Shown: one piece after another, positions 8,155-14,407 of the stretch | Position numbering within the stretch: position 1 is the stretch's first letter | How the letters are laid out: every line of letters begins with the position of its first letter | Assembly: GCF_900540665.1 (NCBI RefSeq) | Contig: NZ_UQGV01000034.1 | Location: 1 to 22,052, forward strand | Length of the DNA stretch: 22,052 bases | Source: an uncultured Catenibacterium sp. | GTDB lineage: Bacteria; Bacillota_I; Bacilli_A; Erysipelotrichales; Coprobacillaceae | Direction of reading: 5' to 3' | Program-made: the position numbers and the translations under genes | The notes under the pieces: generated by a model | What the model was told of the DNA's origin: nothing | Seen by the model: the letters and a program-made list of their open reading frames with translations, nothing else | The model's database searches: none

Positions 8155-8163
8155 GAGGATTAC

Positions 8164-8190
8164 AAATAAAAAAAGGGCTTGAAGCCCTTC
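8164..8190 (-). terminator. Terminator after the second rpiR gene
   Basis: On the minus strand, AAGGGC and GCCCTT pair around a short loop within the perfect repeat AAGGGCTT-c-AAGCCCTT, followed by seven T residues. It separates the AmmeMemoRadiSam/RpiR operon from the sugar operon. Confidence 0.88.
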
Positions 8191-8223
8191 TTGAATAGTA
8201 TGCATTATGTGCAAAATGTTTCA

Positions 8224-8955
8224 CTATTGTAACGTATTGTGACATATGCGTACTGTCATATTAGAAATAATTTCTATAATATTTAATGCCGGTACTTGAG
8301 TTGTATGTGAGAAAAGTTCATTTCTTATATCATTAATATAATAGCTGATGCAATAATCACTCATTTTTGCGAGTGTATTATCGTCTGATGCAGTAATTGT
8401 GATTAAAGTACTTCCTGCTGCTTTATAAGCATTCGCTTTTCTAATAAGTTCTACAGTATCTCCTGAAATAGACAACATAACAACAACTATATTCGTACCA
8501 TCCATAGATATCTTTAGATATGGATCTGTTAAGGCAGCACTAAAGAAACCATTAGAGGAAAAACGTCTAGCTGCATATTCCGCAATCTTTGCAGAATCTC
8601 CCATACCATCAAAAATAATCATATTCGCATTACCTAGTACATAAGCAACTTCTTTGAATAAATCCTGATAATAGGGTGTATTAAACTTCTTTAAGCAGTC
8701 AATTATTTCATCTAACTCATTAACCATATGAAGAGAAACTTCTTTTTCTTCTTTCTTATAAGAATATTTTAGTTCAGGAAAACTATCATATCCCATCTTT
8801 TTCACAAAACGCATAATAGAAGCTGTAGATGTAGGAATTTCATCTGCGAGTTCTCTTATACTCATATAAGGGAATTGAATGCTGTGCTTCAATATATAGT
8901 TATATATACGCATATCTGTTGTACTAAAGCTTTTAATCTTTTCTTCATCAAACAT
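8224..8955 (-). CDS. RpiR/MurR-family transcriptional regulator with SIS domain (second copy)
   Basis: This is a phosphosugar-sensing DNA-binding regulator of 243 residues, a paralogue of the regulator at the far end of the sugar operon. The helix-turn-helix (about residues 15-65) has IPTSTASIMRFVKKMGYDSF. The SIS domain (about 95-240) has LSISGDTVELIRKANAYKAAG and the same TQVPALNIIEIIS ending as its paralogue. Its ATG directly follows the stop of the radical SAM gene (TAGATG), and AGAGG lies inside that gene, so it is co-transcribed with the AmmeMemoRadiSam genes. A terminator follows, then the EIIC promoter. Whether it controls the sugar operon, its own operon or both is open. Confidence 0.9.
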   Translation of the reverse strand: MFDEEKIKSFSTTDMRIYNYILKHSIQFPYMSIRELADEIPTSTASIMRFVKKMGYDSFPELKYSYKKEEKEVSLHMVNELDEIIDCLKKFNTPYYQDLFKEVAYVLGNANMIIFDGMGDSAKIAEYAARRFSSNGFFSAALTDPYLKISMDGTNIVVVMLSISGDTVELIRKANAYKAAGSTLITITASDDNTLAKMSDYCISYYINDIRNELFSHTTQVPALNIIEIISNMTVRICHNTLQ

Positions 8956-9771
8956 CTAACAATTACCTCTATATACATTCTTTAAATATTTCTTAGCCAC
9001 TCCTACCATTTGGTCAATAAGTTCTATAGATGTAGGAGATTCATGATAATGATACTCAGGAAAATAACGTGTGATATGTAACACAATATTCGAATCAATA
9101 GACGCTAACCACTTTGCTTCTTCTTCCATATCTTTGAGACTATCATTAATACCAGGTACAATCAAAGAAGTGACTTCCAGATGACTTGATGAAGCTATTT
9201 GAATACTCTTCTTTATTGTTTCTAAGTCACCAGAGAGTTTCTTATAGATATCTTCTTTAAACCCTTTTAAATCAATATTCCATGCATCTACTAAAGGAGA
9301 TAACTCCTTTATATATTTCTCTTCTATCATTCCATTAGAAACAATAACTGTTTTTAATTCATGCTTCTTACATAATACAAATGTATCATAAATAAACTCA
9401 TAACTGATCAGTGGTTCATTATAAGTAAACGCAATACCGATATTCCCTTCTTTTTTTAAATCTAAGGCGACTTCTACAAGTTTTTCAGGTGTTGTATGCA
9501 CCTGTATAGAAGAACCTTTATCCTGCGATATGGTGTAGTTCTGACAGAAAGGACATTTCATATTACAGCCATAAGAACCGACAGATAATATCTGTGTTTC
9601 AGGATAGAAATGATAGAGAGGTTTCTTTTCAATAGGATCTAAAGACAGTGATGTAATAGCACCATAGTCTTTAAGTACTATGCTTCCTTCTTTATTTATT
9701 CTTTGATGACAGAATCCTGTCTGCCCTTCTTTTAATACACAATGATGAGGACATAAATCACATCTAATCAT
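8956..9771 (-). CDS. AmmeMemoRadiSam system radical SAM enzyme
   Basis: This is a radical S-adenosylmethionine enzyme of a conserved but functionally unassigned three-part set. The CxxxCxxC cluster motif is in GCNMKCPFCQNYTISQ (about residue 70). Before it is a second cysteine group, CDLCPHHC with GFC at about residues 4-21, typical of this PflA-like subfamily. The rest is the partial barrel, with FTYNEPLISYEFIYDT and NIDLKGFKEDIYKKLSG. Length (271) is slightly shorter than many members. Its ATG overlaps the end of the Memo-AMMECR1 gene by eight bases, so they are coupled. Its substrate is not known to me; the partner domain suggests redox or metal-dependent chemistry, but that is inference. 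Confidence 0.92.
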   Translation of the reverse strand: MIRCDLCPHHCVLKEGQTGFCHQRINKEGSIVLKDYGAITSLSLDPIEKKPLYHFYPETQILSVGSYGCNMKCPFCQNYTISQDKGSSIQVHTTPEKLVEVALDLKKEGNIGIAFTYNEPLISYEFIYDTFVLCKKHELKTVIVSNGMIEEKYIKELSPLVDAWNIDLKGFKEDIYKKLSGDLETIKKSIQIASSSHLEVTSLIVPGINDSLKDMEEEAKWLASIDSNIVLHITRYFPEYHYHESPTSIELIDQMVGVAKKYLKNVYRGNC

Positions 9772-11131
9772 GTCTAATCACCTTGAATCTTTCTATCTTG
9801 ATCTTCTCTCCTTCATGAATACCTGCTTTATGACAAGCTATCTGAATCTGATCAGTCACTGTATCCACACCTTCTAAATCAGGTAGGAGTAAACCTCTTT
9901 TAGAACCATGGGATACTATAATACCATAGATATGAGGATCTAATGTACTGATATCTTCTACTTGTTCTATTTCTCCTAATATATCGACTGAGATAATGAG
10001 ATTATCAAGTTCTTCTTCTGTAATAGGATCAAAGCGTGGATCTTCACTACATGCACTGATCGCATTATGTACTATTTCTAAGGCAATATTATCCTGTACA
10101 GGCATAAAAGTACCAATACAGCCTCTTAAACGCCCTTCTTCATGAATAGATACAAAGACACCAGCACGTCTTTTCATCTCTTTTGTGACTTCTGGAATGA
10201 TTTCTACTTTTTCTCTTACATAATGTTCTATTGTGGTTCTAGCCAGTCTGACATAGTCATCTTCATGTTCTTTGATCTTCTTGACTTCTTCCTGCATCTT
10301 CTTTTTATATTGGTTTCCTATATCACGTGTTAAATCTTCACCACATATTTCGAAACCACATACACCATAACCTACTCCAAATGGTCCTTCATAAGAATAA
10401 AAGTTTGGTTTAATCTTTTTTTGATCTAAAGCACCTGCCATGATTTGAAATGATCTGAGTCCACATTCAGCAGCTGCTTCAGTAAAAATGAGATCAAAGG
10501 TTAAGAAACGCATAAAATCGCTATTCTTCCAGGCTGTAATAATATCATGATCAAAGAGTGGTCCTTCTTCTTTATAACCATAAGGACCATCCTCTTTTAA
10601 ACAATGAGACAAATCACCACTCGCAATTAATAAAACATTCTTATCTCCCACTGCTTCTTTAATACATTGTCCAAAGCGATAATGAGTAAGAGGAGATAAA
10701 CCAGATATTCCAATTCTTACAACTTTATAGTCCTTTAGATACTTATTTAAGAAGTAAAGAGGAATCATTGTACCATGATCTAAATCATCATCTTTTCCTA
10801 ATGTTCCTGCAAAAATATGATGCTTCTTAGCAGATTGAGTGATCTTCTTTACAAGTTCTGTATCATAATCCACTTCTATTCTTACATTTCCTGCATGAAA
10901 CTGACTAAAGTCTCCTGATGCATGAATACCAGGAGATATATGAATATAATCACTATAGTCGATTGCATGAGGACTGATCACAATCACTGTTTCTATTGGA
11001 AGAGTAGATACATATTTCATAATGGATTCATAAGATTGTATCGTGTTACTAATAGTTTTCTCTTCTCCTTGACCTATTTCAGGAATTATTAATGGAGGAT
11101 GAGGGACACACATAGAATAAAGTATAGACAT
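9764..11131 (-). CDS. AmmeMemoRadiSam system fused Memo (LigB-like) and AMMECR1 protein
   Basis: This is one chain joining two domains. Residues about 1-270 are the Memo domain, related to class III extradiol dioxygenases: CVPHPPLIIPEIG, ISPHAIDYSDYI, DDLDHGTMIPLYFL, IASGDLSHCL and GVGYGVCGFEIC carry histidines and a cysteine where human MEMO1 binds metal. Residues about 285-455 are AMMECR1, with its signature LRGCIGTF and then EDPRFDPI and SHGSKRGLLLPDLEG. The start follows AAAGGAG. The radical SAM partner is immediately downstream. A TATAAT at 11152-11157 may serve the operon, but it has no matching -35. Domain assignments are firm; the reaction is unknown. The fusion keeps both partners at equal dose. 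Confidence 0.93.
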   Translation of the reverse strand: MSILYSMCVPHPPLIIPEIGQGEEKTISNTIQSYESIMKYVSTLPIETVIVISPHAIDYSDYIHISPGIHASGDFSQFHAGNVRIEVDYDTELVKKITQSAKKHHIFAGTLGKDDDLDHGTMIPLYFLNKYLKDYKVVRIGISGLSPLTHYRFGQCIKEAVGDKNVLLIASGDLSHCLKEDGPYGYKEEGPLFDHDIITAWKNSDFMRFLTFDLIFTEAAAECGLRSFQIMAGALDQKKIKPNFYSYEGPFGVGYGVCGFEICGEDLTRDIGNQYKKKMQEEVKKIKEHEDDYVRLARTTIEHYVREKVEIIPEVTKEMKRRAGVFVSIHEEGRLRGCIGTFMPVQDNIALEIVHNAISACSEDPRFDPITEEELDNLIISVDILGEIEQVEDISTLDPHIYGIIVSHGSKRGLLLPDLEGVDTVTDQIQIACHKAGIHEGEKIKIERFKVIRHD

Positions 11132-11156
11132 AAAATCATCTCCTTTACCCTATTAT

Positions 11157-11186
11157 AAAACAAAAAGAAGATGATTACTCACCTTC
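11157..11186 (-). terminator. Terminator of dusB overlapping its stop codon
   Basis: On the minus strand, GAAGGTGA and TCATCTTC form an eight-pair stem with one G-U pair around GTAA, followed by TTTTTGTTTT. The dusB stop lies in the loop. It separates dusB from the Memo-AMMECR1 gene 43 bases on. Confidence 0.75.
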
Positions 11187-12152
11187 TAGTTCTTTCTCAA
11201 AATCTTTTAGAATTGTTTCTAATTCTTCTAATGTATTCATCTGTGTTAAATGATTCTTGATTTTTGCAGAACCTCTTAACCCTTTGACATACCAAGGAGC
11301 CTGTCCACGCATTTGTCTAATCGCATTCTTTTCACCTTCCGTTTTTACTAAACGATGAGCATGATCTATGCATAACTGAATACGTGCATGATAGTCTGGC
11401 TCTTCTTCTAGAATACCCTCTTCTAGATATTTCACCATTCTACGAATCACAAATGGATTACCTAAAGCACCTCTACCAACCATGACAGCATCACAGCCTG
11501 TTTCTTCCATCATTCTTTTCGCATCTTCAGGTGTTCTGACATCACCATTCCCAATAACTGGAATACTGACTGCTTCTTTTACTTTTTTAATCCATGACCA
11601 ATCTGCATGACCTTCATACATCTGTGAACGTGTACGACCATGAATAGCCACTGCACTTGCACCTGCTTTTTCCATTAATTGTGCCATTTCTACACAGTTA
11701 ATATGCTTCATGTCATAACCAATACGCATCTTAACAGTCACTGGTACATTCACTGCTTCTACGACAGCCTTCACAATATCATATGCAAGTTCTGGATACT
11801 GCATTAAATAACTGCCTGCATGAGCCTTTAATACCTTATTTACAGGGCATCCCATATTAATATCAATAATATCACAATCAGAATGTTCCTCTACAAACTT
11901 GGCAGCTTTGACCATAGTCTCTACTTCACCACCAAAAATCTGCATACTCATAGGGTGTTCAGCTTCACCTACTGCAAGCATATCAATTGTCTTTTGATTT
12001 CCATAACATAACGCTTTATCACTGACCATTTCAGATACTACAAGCCCTGCACCAAACTCTTTTACAAGTCTACGGTAAGCGACATTTGTGATACCTGCCA
12101 TAGGAGCCATGATAATAGGATGTTTTATTTCTACATTTCCAATTTTCAACAT
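11175..12152 (-). CDS. dusB: tRNA-dihydrouridine synthase (DusB type)
   Basis: This flavoenzyme reduces specific uridines of tRNA to dihydrouridine using NAD(P)H. At 325 residues it has normal length. The FMN-barrel signature is APMAGITNVAYRRLVKEFGA near the N-terminus. The family motif DINMGCPVNKVLKAHAGSYL carries the catalytic cysteine (NMGCP). VKMRIGYD, AIHGRTRSQMYEGHADW and GNGDVRTPEDAKRMMEETG follow, with GRGALGNPF binding phosphate. The C-terminal helical domain begins around residue 245. The ATG follows GGTGAT at seven bases, a modest ribosome site. The gene seems to be transcribed alone from its own promoter. Confidence 0.95.
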   Translation of the reverse strand: MLKIGNVEIKHPIIMAPMAGITNVAYRRLVKEFGAGLVVSEMVSDKALCYGNQKTIDMLAVGEAEHPMSMQIFGGEVETMVKAAKFVEEHSDCDIIDINMGCPVNKVLKAHAGSYLMQYPELAYDIVKAVVEAVNVPVTVKMRIGYDMKHINCVEMAQLMEKAGASAVAIHGRTRSQMYEGHADWSWIKKVKEAVSIPVIGNGDVRTPEDAKRMMEETGCDAVMVGRGALGNPFVIRRMVKYLEEGILEEEPDYHARIQLCIDHAHRLVKTEGEKNAIRQMRGQAPWYVKGLRGSAKIKNHLTQMNTLEELETILKDFEKELEGE

Positions 12153-12171
12153 TTTTTAATCACCATCACAA

Positions 12172-12199
12172 AATATACCATATTCCTGACACAATACAA
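12172..12199 (-). promoter_or_regulatory. Candidate promoter of dusB
   Basis: On the minus strand, TTGTAT (12194-12199) and TATATT (12172-12177) are 16 bases apart. Transcription would start near 12165, about a dozen bases before the dusB ATG. It diverges from the candidate small RNA. Confidence 0.5.
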
Positions 12200-12225
12200 A
12201 GATAAATTATGTTTATACTATGAGT

Positions 12226-12318
12226 TGTGAAAGGAAGTTCCCTATCCTTTCAATAATATATATATCGTTTTCATTTCCCTTCGAAAAGAAGCAGGTCTTC
12301 CCTTCCTGCTTCTTTTTA
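12226..12318 (+). ncRNA. Candidate small regulatory RNA with LhrC-like architecture
   Basis: This is a free-standing transcript of about 93 bases between divergent genes. TATACT at 12214-12219 gives a start near 12226, but no good -35 is seen. The 5' hairpin is perfect: TGAAAGGA (12228-12235) with TCCTTTCA (12245-12252), loop AGTTCCCTA. An unpaired AT-rich stretch then carries CATTTCCCTTCG (12272-12283). The 3' end is a strong terminator whose loop is TCTTCCCTT. The three UUCCC motifs in loop, single strand and terminator loop match the layout of Listeria LhrC RNAs, which bind ribosome sites of target mRNAs. Folding and expression are not tested. Confidence 0.5.
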
Positions 12319-12324
12319 TTTTTT
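12285..12324 (+). terminator. Terminator of the candidate small RNA
   Basis: AAAGAAGCAGG (12285-12295) and CCTGCTTCTTT (12305-12315) form a perfect eleven-pair stem, followed by TTTTTATTTTTT. On the plus strand only antisense dusB sequence lies upstream, so it must end an independent transcript or attenuate the 4Fe-4S gene. Confidence 0.88.
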
Positions 12325-12336
12325 ATCATAATCTGA

Positions 12337-12365
12337 TTGTACAAACTATTCATACATTCTAAGAT
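12337..12365 (+). promoter_or_regulatory. Candidate promoter of the membrane 4Fe-4S gene
   Basis: TTGTAC (12337-12342) and TAAGAT (12360-12365) are exactly 17 bases apart. It lies downstream of the small-RNA terminator, so the gene need not depend on readthrough. Confidence 0.5.
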
Positions 12366-12386
12366 GAATATAAGGGAGGAATGAAG

Positions 12387-13214
12387 ATGAAAAGAAAATA
12401 CACTTTCTCTATAATCATGTTTATATTATTTGAGATGATTGCGATTACTTTATGGCTCACTAAAGATAATTTATTTTACATGTTGAACTTCAGCTATATA
12501 GGCACTTGTCTTGCCTTAGGTACCGCATTATTTACTGCAGGAAAGAGCTATGCAAGACATTTTGTACAATTGGCAGTAGGCAGCTATATGTTATTGTATT
12601 TAGGTTTTATCTCTCAAGAAAATATGCAGATTGAAGGATTCTGGTACTATTTGTTTTTGGGTACTTTTGAAGCAGCCACTATTCACTATGCGATTGCGAA
12701 GATCTTTGGACCTCTTATATTTGGTCGAGGATGGTGTGGTTATGCCTGCTGGACAGCTATGATCCTTGACTTCTTACCTTATAAAAGACCACAGAAACCA
12801 AGAGTTAAAAAACTAGGCATATTACGTTATGTAATGTTTGTAGTATCTCTTGCATTAGTCTCTGGATTATTCTTAATAAAAGTGGCACATCTAGAAAAGA
12901 TCATGTTCTATTTATTTCTTCTAGGAAATGCCTTTTACTATATTGCGGGTATTGCGCTTGCATATATATTTAAAGATAATCGTGCATTCTGTAAGTATTT
13001 ATGCCCTATTACCGTATTCCTCAAGCCTATGAGCTATTATTCACTCCTACGTGTACATTGTGATGAGAGTAAATGTATTCATTGTAATAAGTGTTTGAAG
13101 GTATGTCCAATGAATGTAGAAGTCAACAATGAATCACGCAACCGTGTCAATGGGACAGAATGTATTCTTTGTTATGAATGTACAAAAGAATGTCCAGTCA
13201 AAGCACTCCATTAA
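12387..13214 (+). CDS. Membrane-bound 4Fe-4S protein, NapH/YccM/NosR-like
   Basis: This is a polytopic electron-transfer protein of about 275 residues. Roughly six hydrophobic segments come first (near 8-27, 35-52, 60-78, 87-108, 148-166 and 175-196). Between them is GRGWCGYACW and, after the last, FCKYLCPITVFLKP, the paired cysteine motifs of the NapH-type family. The C-terminus holds two [4Fe-4S] ferredoxin motifs, CIHCNKCLKVCP and CILCYECTKECP, presumably cytoplasmic. I prefer ATG 12387, since GGAGG lies seven bases before it; the in-frame ATG at 12381 directly abuts the ribosome site. No partner oxidoreductase or flavin-binding gene is adjacent, so the electron donor and acceptor are unknown. 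Confidence 0.85.
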   Translation: MKRKYTFSIIMFILFEMIAITLWLTKDNLFYMLNFSYIGTCLALGTALFTAGKSYARHFVQLAVGSYMLLYLGFISQENMQIEGFWYYLFLGTFEAATIHYAIAKIFGPLIFGRGWCGYACWTAMILDFLPYKRPQKPRVKKLGILRYVMFVVSLALVSGLFLIKVAHLEKIMFYLFLLGNAFYYIAGIALAYIFKDNRAFCKYLCPITVFLKPMSYYSLLRVHCDESKCIHCNKCLKVCPMNVEVNNESRNRVNGTECILCYECTKECPVKALH

Positions 13215-13266
13215 TGCAGCACATATTTCTCCATAATATATAGATATTTATTATAGATTCATACAC

Positions 13267-13382
13267 TATACTAGTTATTGAAAGGAGGTAGCTGTTATAC
13301 AACTCTAAAAAGATCAATTATTCAATTCTATTCCCTTCCATGATATATGTTAACTGATCTTTGCATAATACCAAACAGTGTG
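13267..13382 (+). ncRNA. Possible second small RNA or structured 3' region
   Basis: The block TATACTAGTTATTGAAAGGAGG (13267-13288) resembles the start of the small RNA on the other side of the 4Fe-4S gene. Downstream, AAAGATCAATTA (13309-13320) and TAACTGATCTTT (13351-13362) pair over twelve positions with one mismatch, and their loop carries TATTCCCTTCCA. A bidirectional terminator follows. There is no ATG after the GGAGG, so it is not a ribosome site for a visible gene. It may equally be the 3' tail of the 4Fe-4S transcript. Confidence 0.25.
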
Positions 13383-13383
13383 A

Positions 13384-13409
13384 AAAAAGCGCCATTACTG
13401 GCGCTTTTT
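13384..13409. terminator. Bidirectional terminator between the 4Fe-4S region and hslO
   Basis: AAAAAGCGCC (13384-13393) and GGCGCTTTTT (13400-13409) form a perfect ten-pair stem with a six-base loop. T-runs follow in both directions. The hslO stop codon sits in the loop on the minus strand. Confidence 0.88.
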
Positions 13410-14267
13410 AAGTATTTCCTTCAATTCTTCTTCACTGAACTGATAATGTGTATTACAGAACTGACATGTAATCTCACAGCCATGATCTTCATTGATCATA
13501 TCTTCTAGATCTTTTGTATGAAGAGTCGTTAAGGCTTCTTCCATCTTTTCTTTACTACAATCACATTCAAATGATAAATCCTGTGTATCGAGGATTTCAA
13601 CATCTTCAAAGATCATCTTTAAGATTTCTTCTGGAGTATGTCCTTCATCTAATAACTGTGATACTGGTGGTGTATTCTTGATCTTATCTTCAATATACGC
13701 AATATCTTCTTCAGTTGCTTCTGGTAATAACTGAATAATATAACCACCCGCACTTCTTACAGAATTGTCTTCTTCTACAAGAACACCTACTGCAACAACT
13801 GATGGTACCTGTTCTGATAACATGAAGTAATAAGAGAAATCATCACCAATTTCACCAGTCTGTAATGGAGAACTAGATGTAACAGGTTCCTTTAATCCCA
13901 TATCACGTGTGACCTGAATAGTACCCTGATTACCTACACATAAGCCTACTGCAAGCTTACCTGTATCATTGTATGTATAGTGAACTTCTGGATTAGATAC
14001 AAATCCTTTGATTTTACCATCAGAATGTGTTGTACAAAGCATTGTACCGATTGGTCCACCACCGTTGATGACTACTGTCATCTTTTCTTTATTCTTATTC
14101 ATAGCACCCATCATCAAAGTGACTGCCATCATACGTCCAAGTGCAGCACTTGCACAAGGCCATAAGTTATGATTCTGCTGTGCAACATTTGTTAGATTGG
14201 TTGTTGTACATGCAAAAACACGACAGTTCTTTGAATTAACGAGTCCACGTACTAAATAATCTTTCAT
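13395..14267 (-). CDS. hslO: Redox-regulated chaperone Hsp33
   Basis: This cytoplasmic holdase is activated by oxidation. The 290 residues match Hsp33. The N-terminal core has HNLWPCASAALGRMMAVTLM, NGGGPIGTMLCTTHSDGKIKG and the conserved GEIGDDFSYYF. The C-terminal redox switch has the zinc-binding CDC (FECDCSKEKM) and CQFC (ITCQFCNTHYQFSEEEL), that is C-X-C and C-X2-C, both intact. The gene is translationally linked to the small gene upstream: GGGAGA, its likely ribosome site, overlaps that gene's last codons, five bases separating stop and ATG. It closes the tilS-hpt-ftsH-hslO cluster and ends at a bidirectional terminator. Confidence 0.96.
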   Translation of the reverse strand: MKDYLVRGLVNSKNCRVFACTTTNLTNVAQQNHNLWPCASAALGRMMAVTLMMGAMNKNKEKMTVVINGGGPIGTMLCTTHSDGKIKGFVSNPEVHYTYNDTGKLAVGLCVGNQGTIQVTRDMGLKEPVTSSSPLQTGEIGDDFSYYFMLSEQVPSVVAVGVLVEEDNSVRSAGGYIIQLLPEATEEDIAYIEDKIKNTPPVSQLLDEGHTPEEILKMIFEDVEILDTQDLSFECDCSKEKMEEALTTLHTKDLEDMINEDHGCEITCQFCNTHYQFSEEELKEILKKRQ

Positions 14268-14272
14268 TTATC

Positions 14273-14365
14273 TTATCTCCCTATCGCAAAATAGCTTACT
14301 AGAGGCAGAATCATACTCACTACAATAATGCCTACCAATAATTTTACCATGAATCTACGCTGCAT
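14273..14365 (-). CDS. Small 30-residue single-helix membrane protein
   Basis: A short frame reads MQRRFMVKLLVGIIVVSMIL and then PLVSYFAIGR. A basic N-terminus (RR, K) is followed by one hydrophobic helix, residues about 8-27, which predicts one membrane span with the N-terminus inside. TAGGAGG stands seven bases before ATG, among the best ribosome sites in the window. Its stop is five bases before hslO, whose own ribosome site overlaps its end. It sits between ftsH and hslO, after a hairpin at the ftsH stop. I do not recognise the family; small proteins of this shape recur in Firmicute genomes. A role as a modulator of the membrane protease FtsH is a guess from position only. Confidence 0.7.
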   Translation of the reverse strand: MQRRFMVKLLVGIIVVSMILPLVSYFAIGR

Positions 14366-14380
14366 TTTGTAACCTCCTAA

Positions 14381-14407
14381 ATGAAAATAAGCGCAAAGCG
14401 CTTATTT
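14381..14407 (-). terminator. Hairpin after ftsH, weak or partial terminator
   Basis: On the minus strand, AAATAAGCGC and GCGCTTATTT form a perfect ten-pair stem with loop TTT, followed only by TTCATTT. The ftsH stop lies in the first arm. The poor U-tract suggests partial readthrough into the small gene and hslO, or an mRNA-stabilising hairpin. Confidence 0.6.

Noticed and set aside
11152..11157. TATAAT as promoter of the Memo-AMMECR1 operon
   Set aside because: No -35 lies at a fitting distance, and the site overlaps the dusB terminator U-tract; it is mentioned but not called.
12186..12191. CTGACA as the -35 of the candidate small RNA
   Set aside because: The spacer to TATACT would be 22 bases, too long for a normal promoter.
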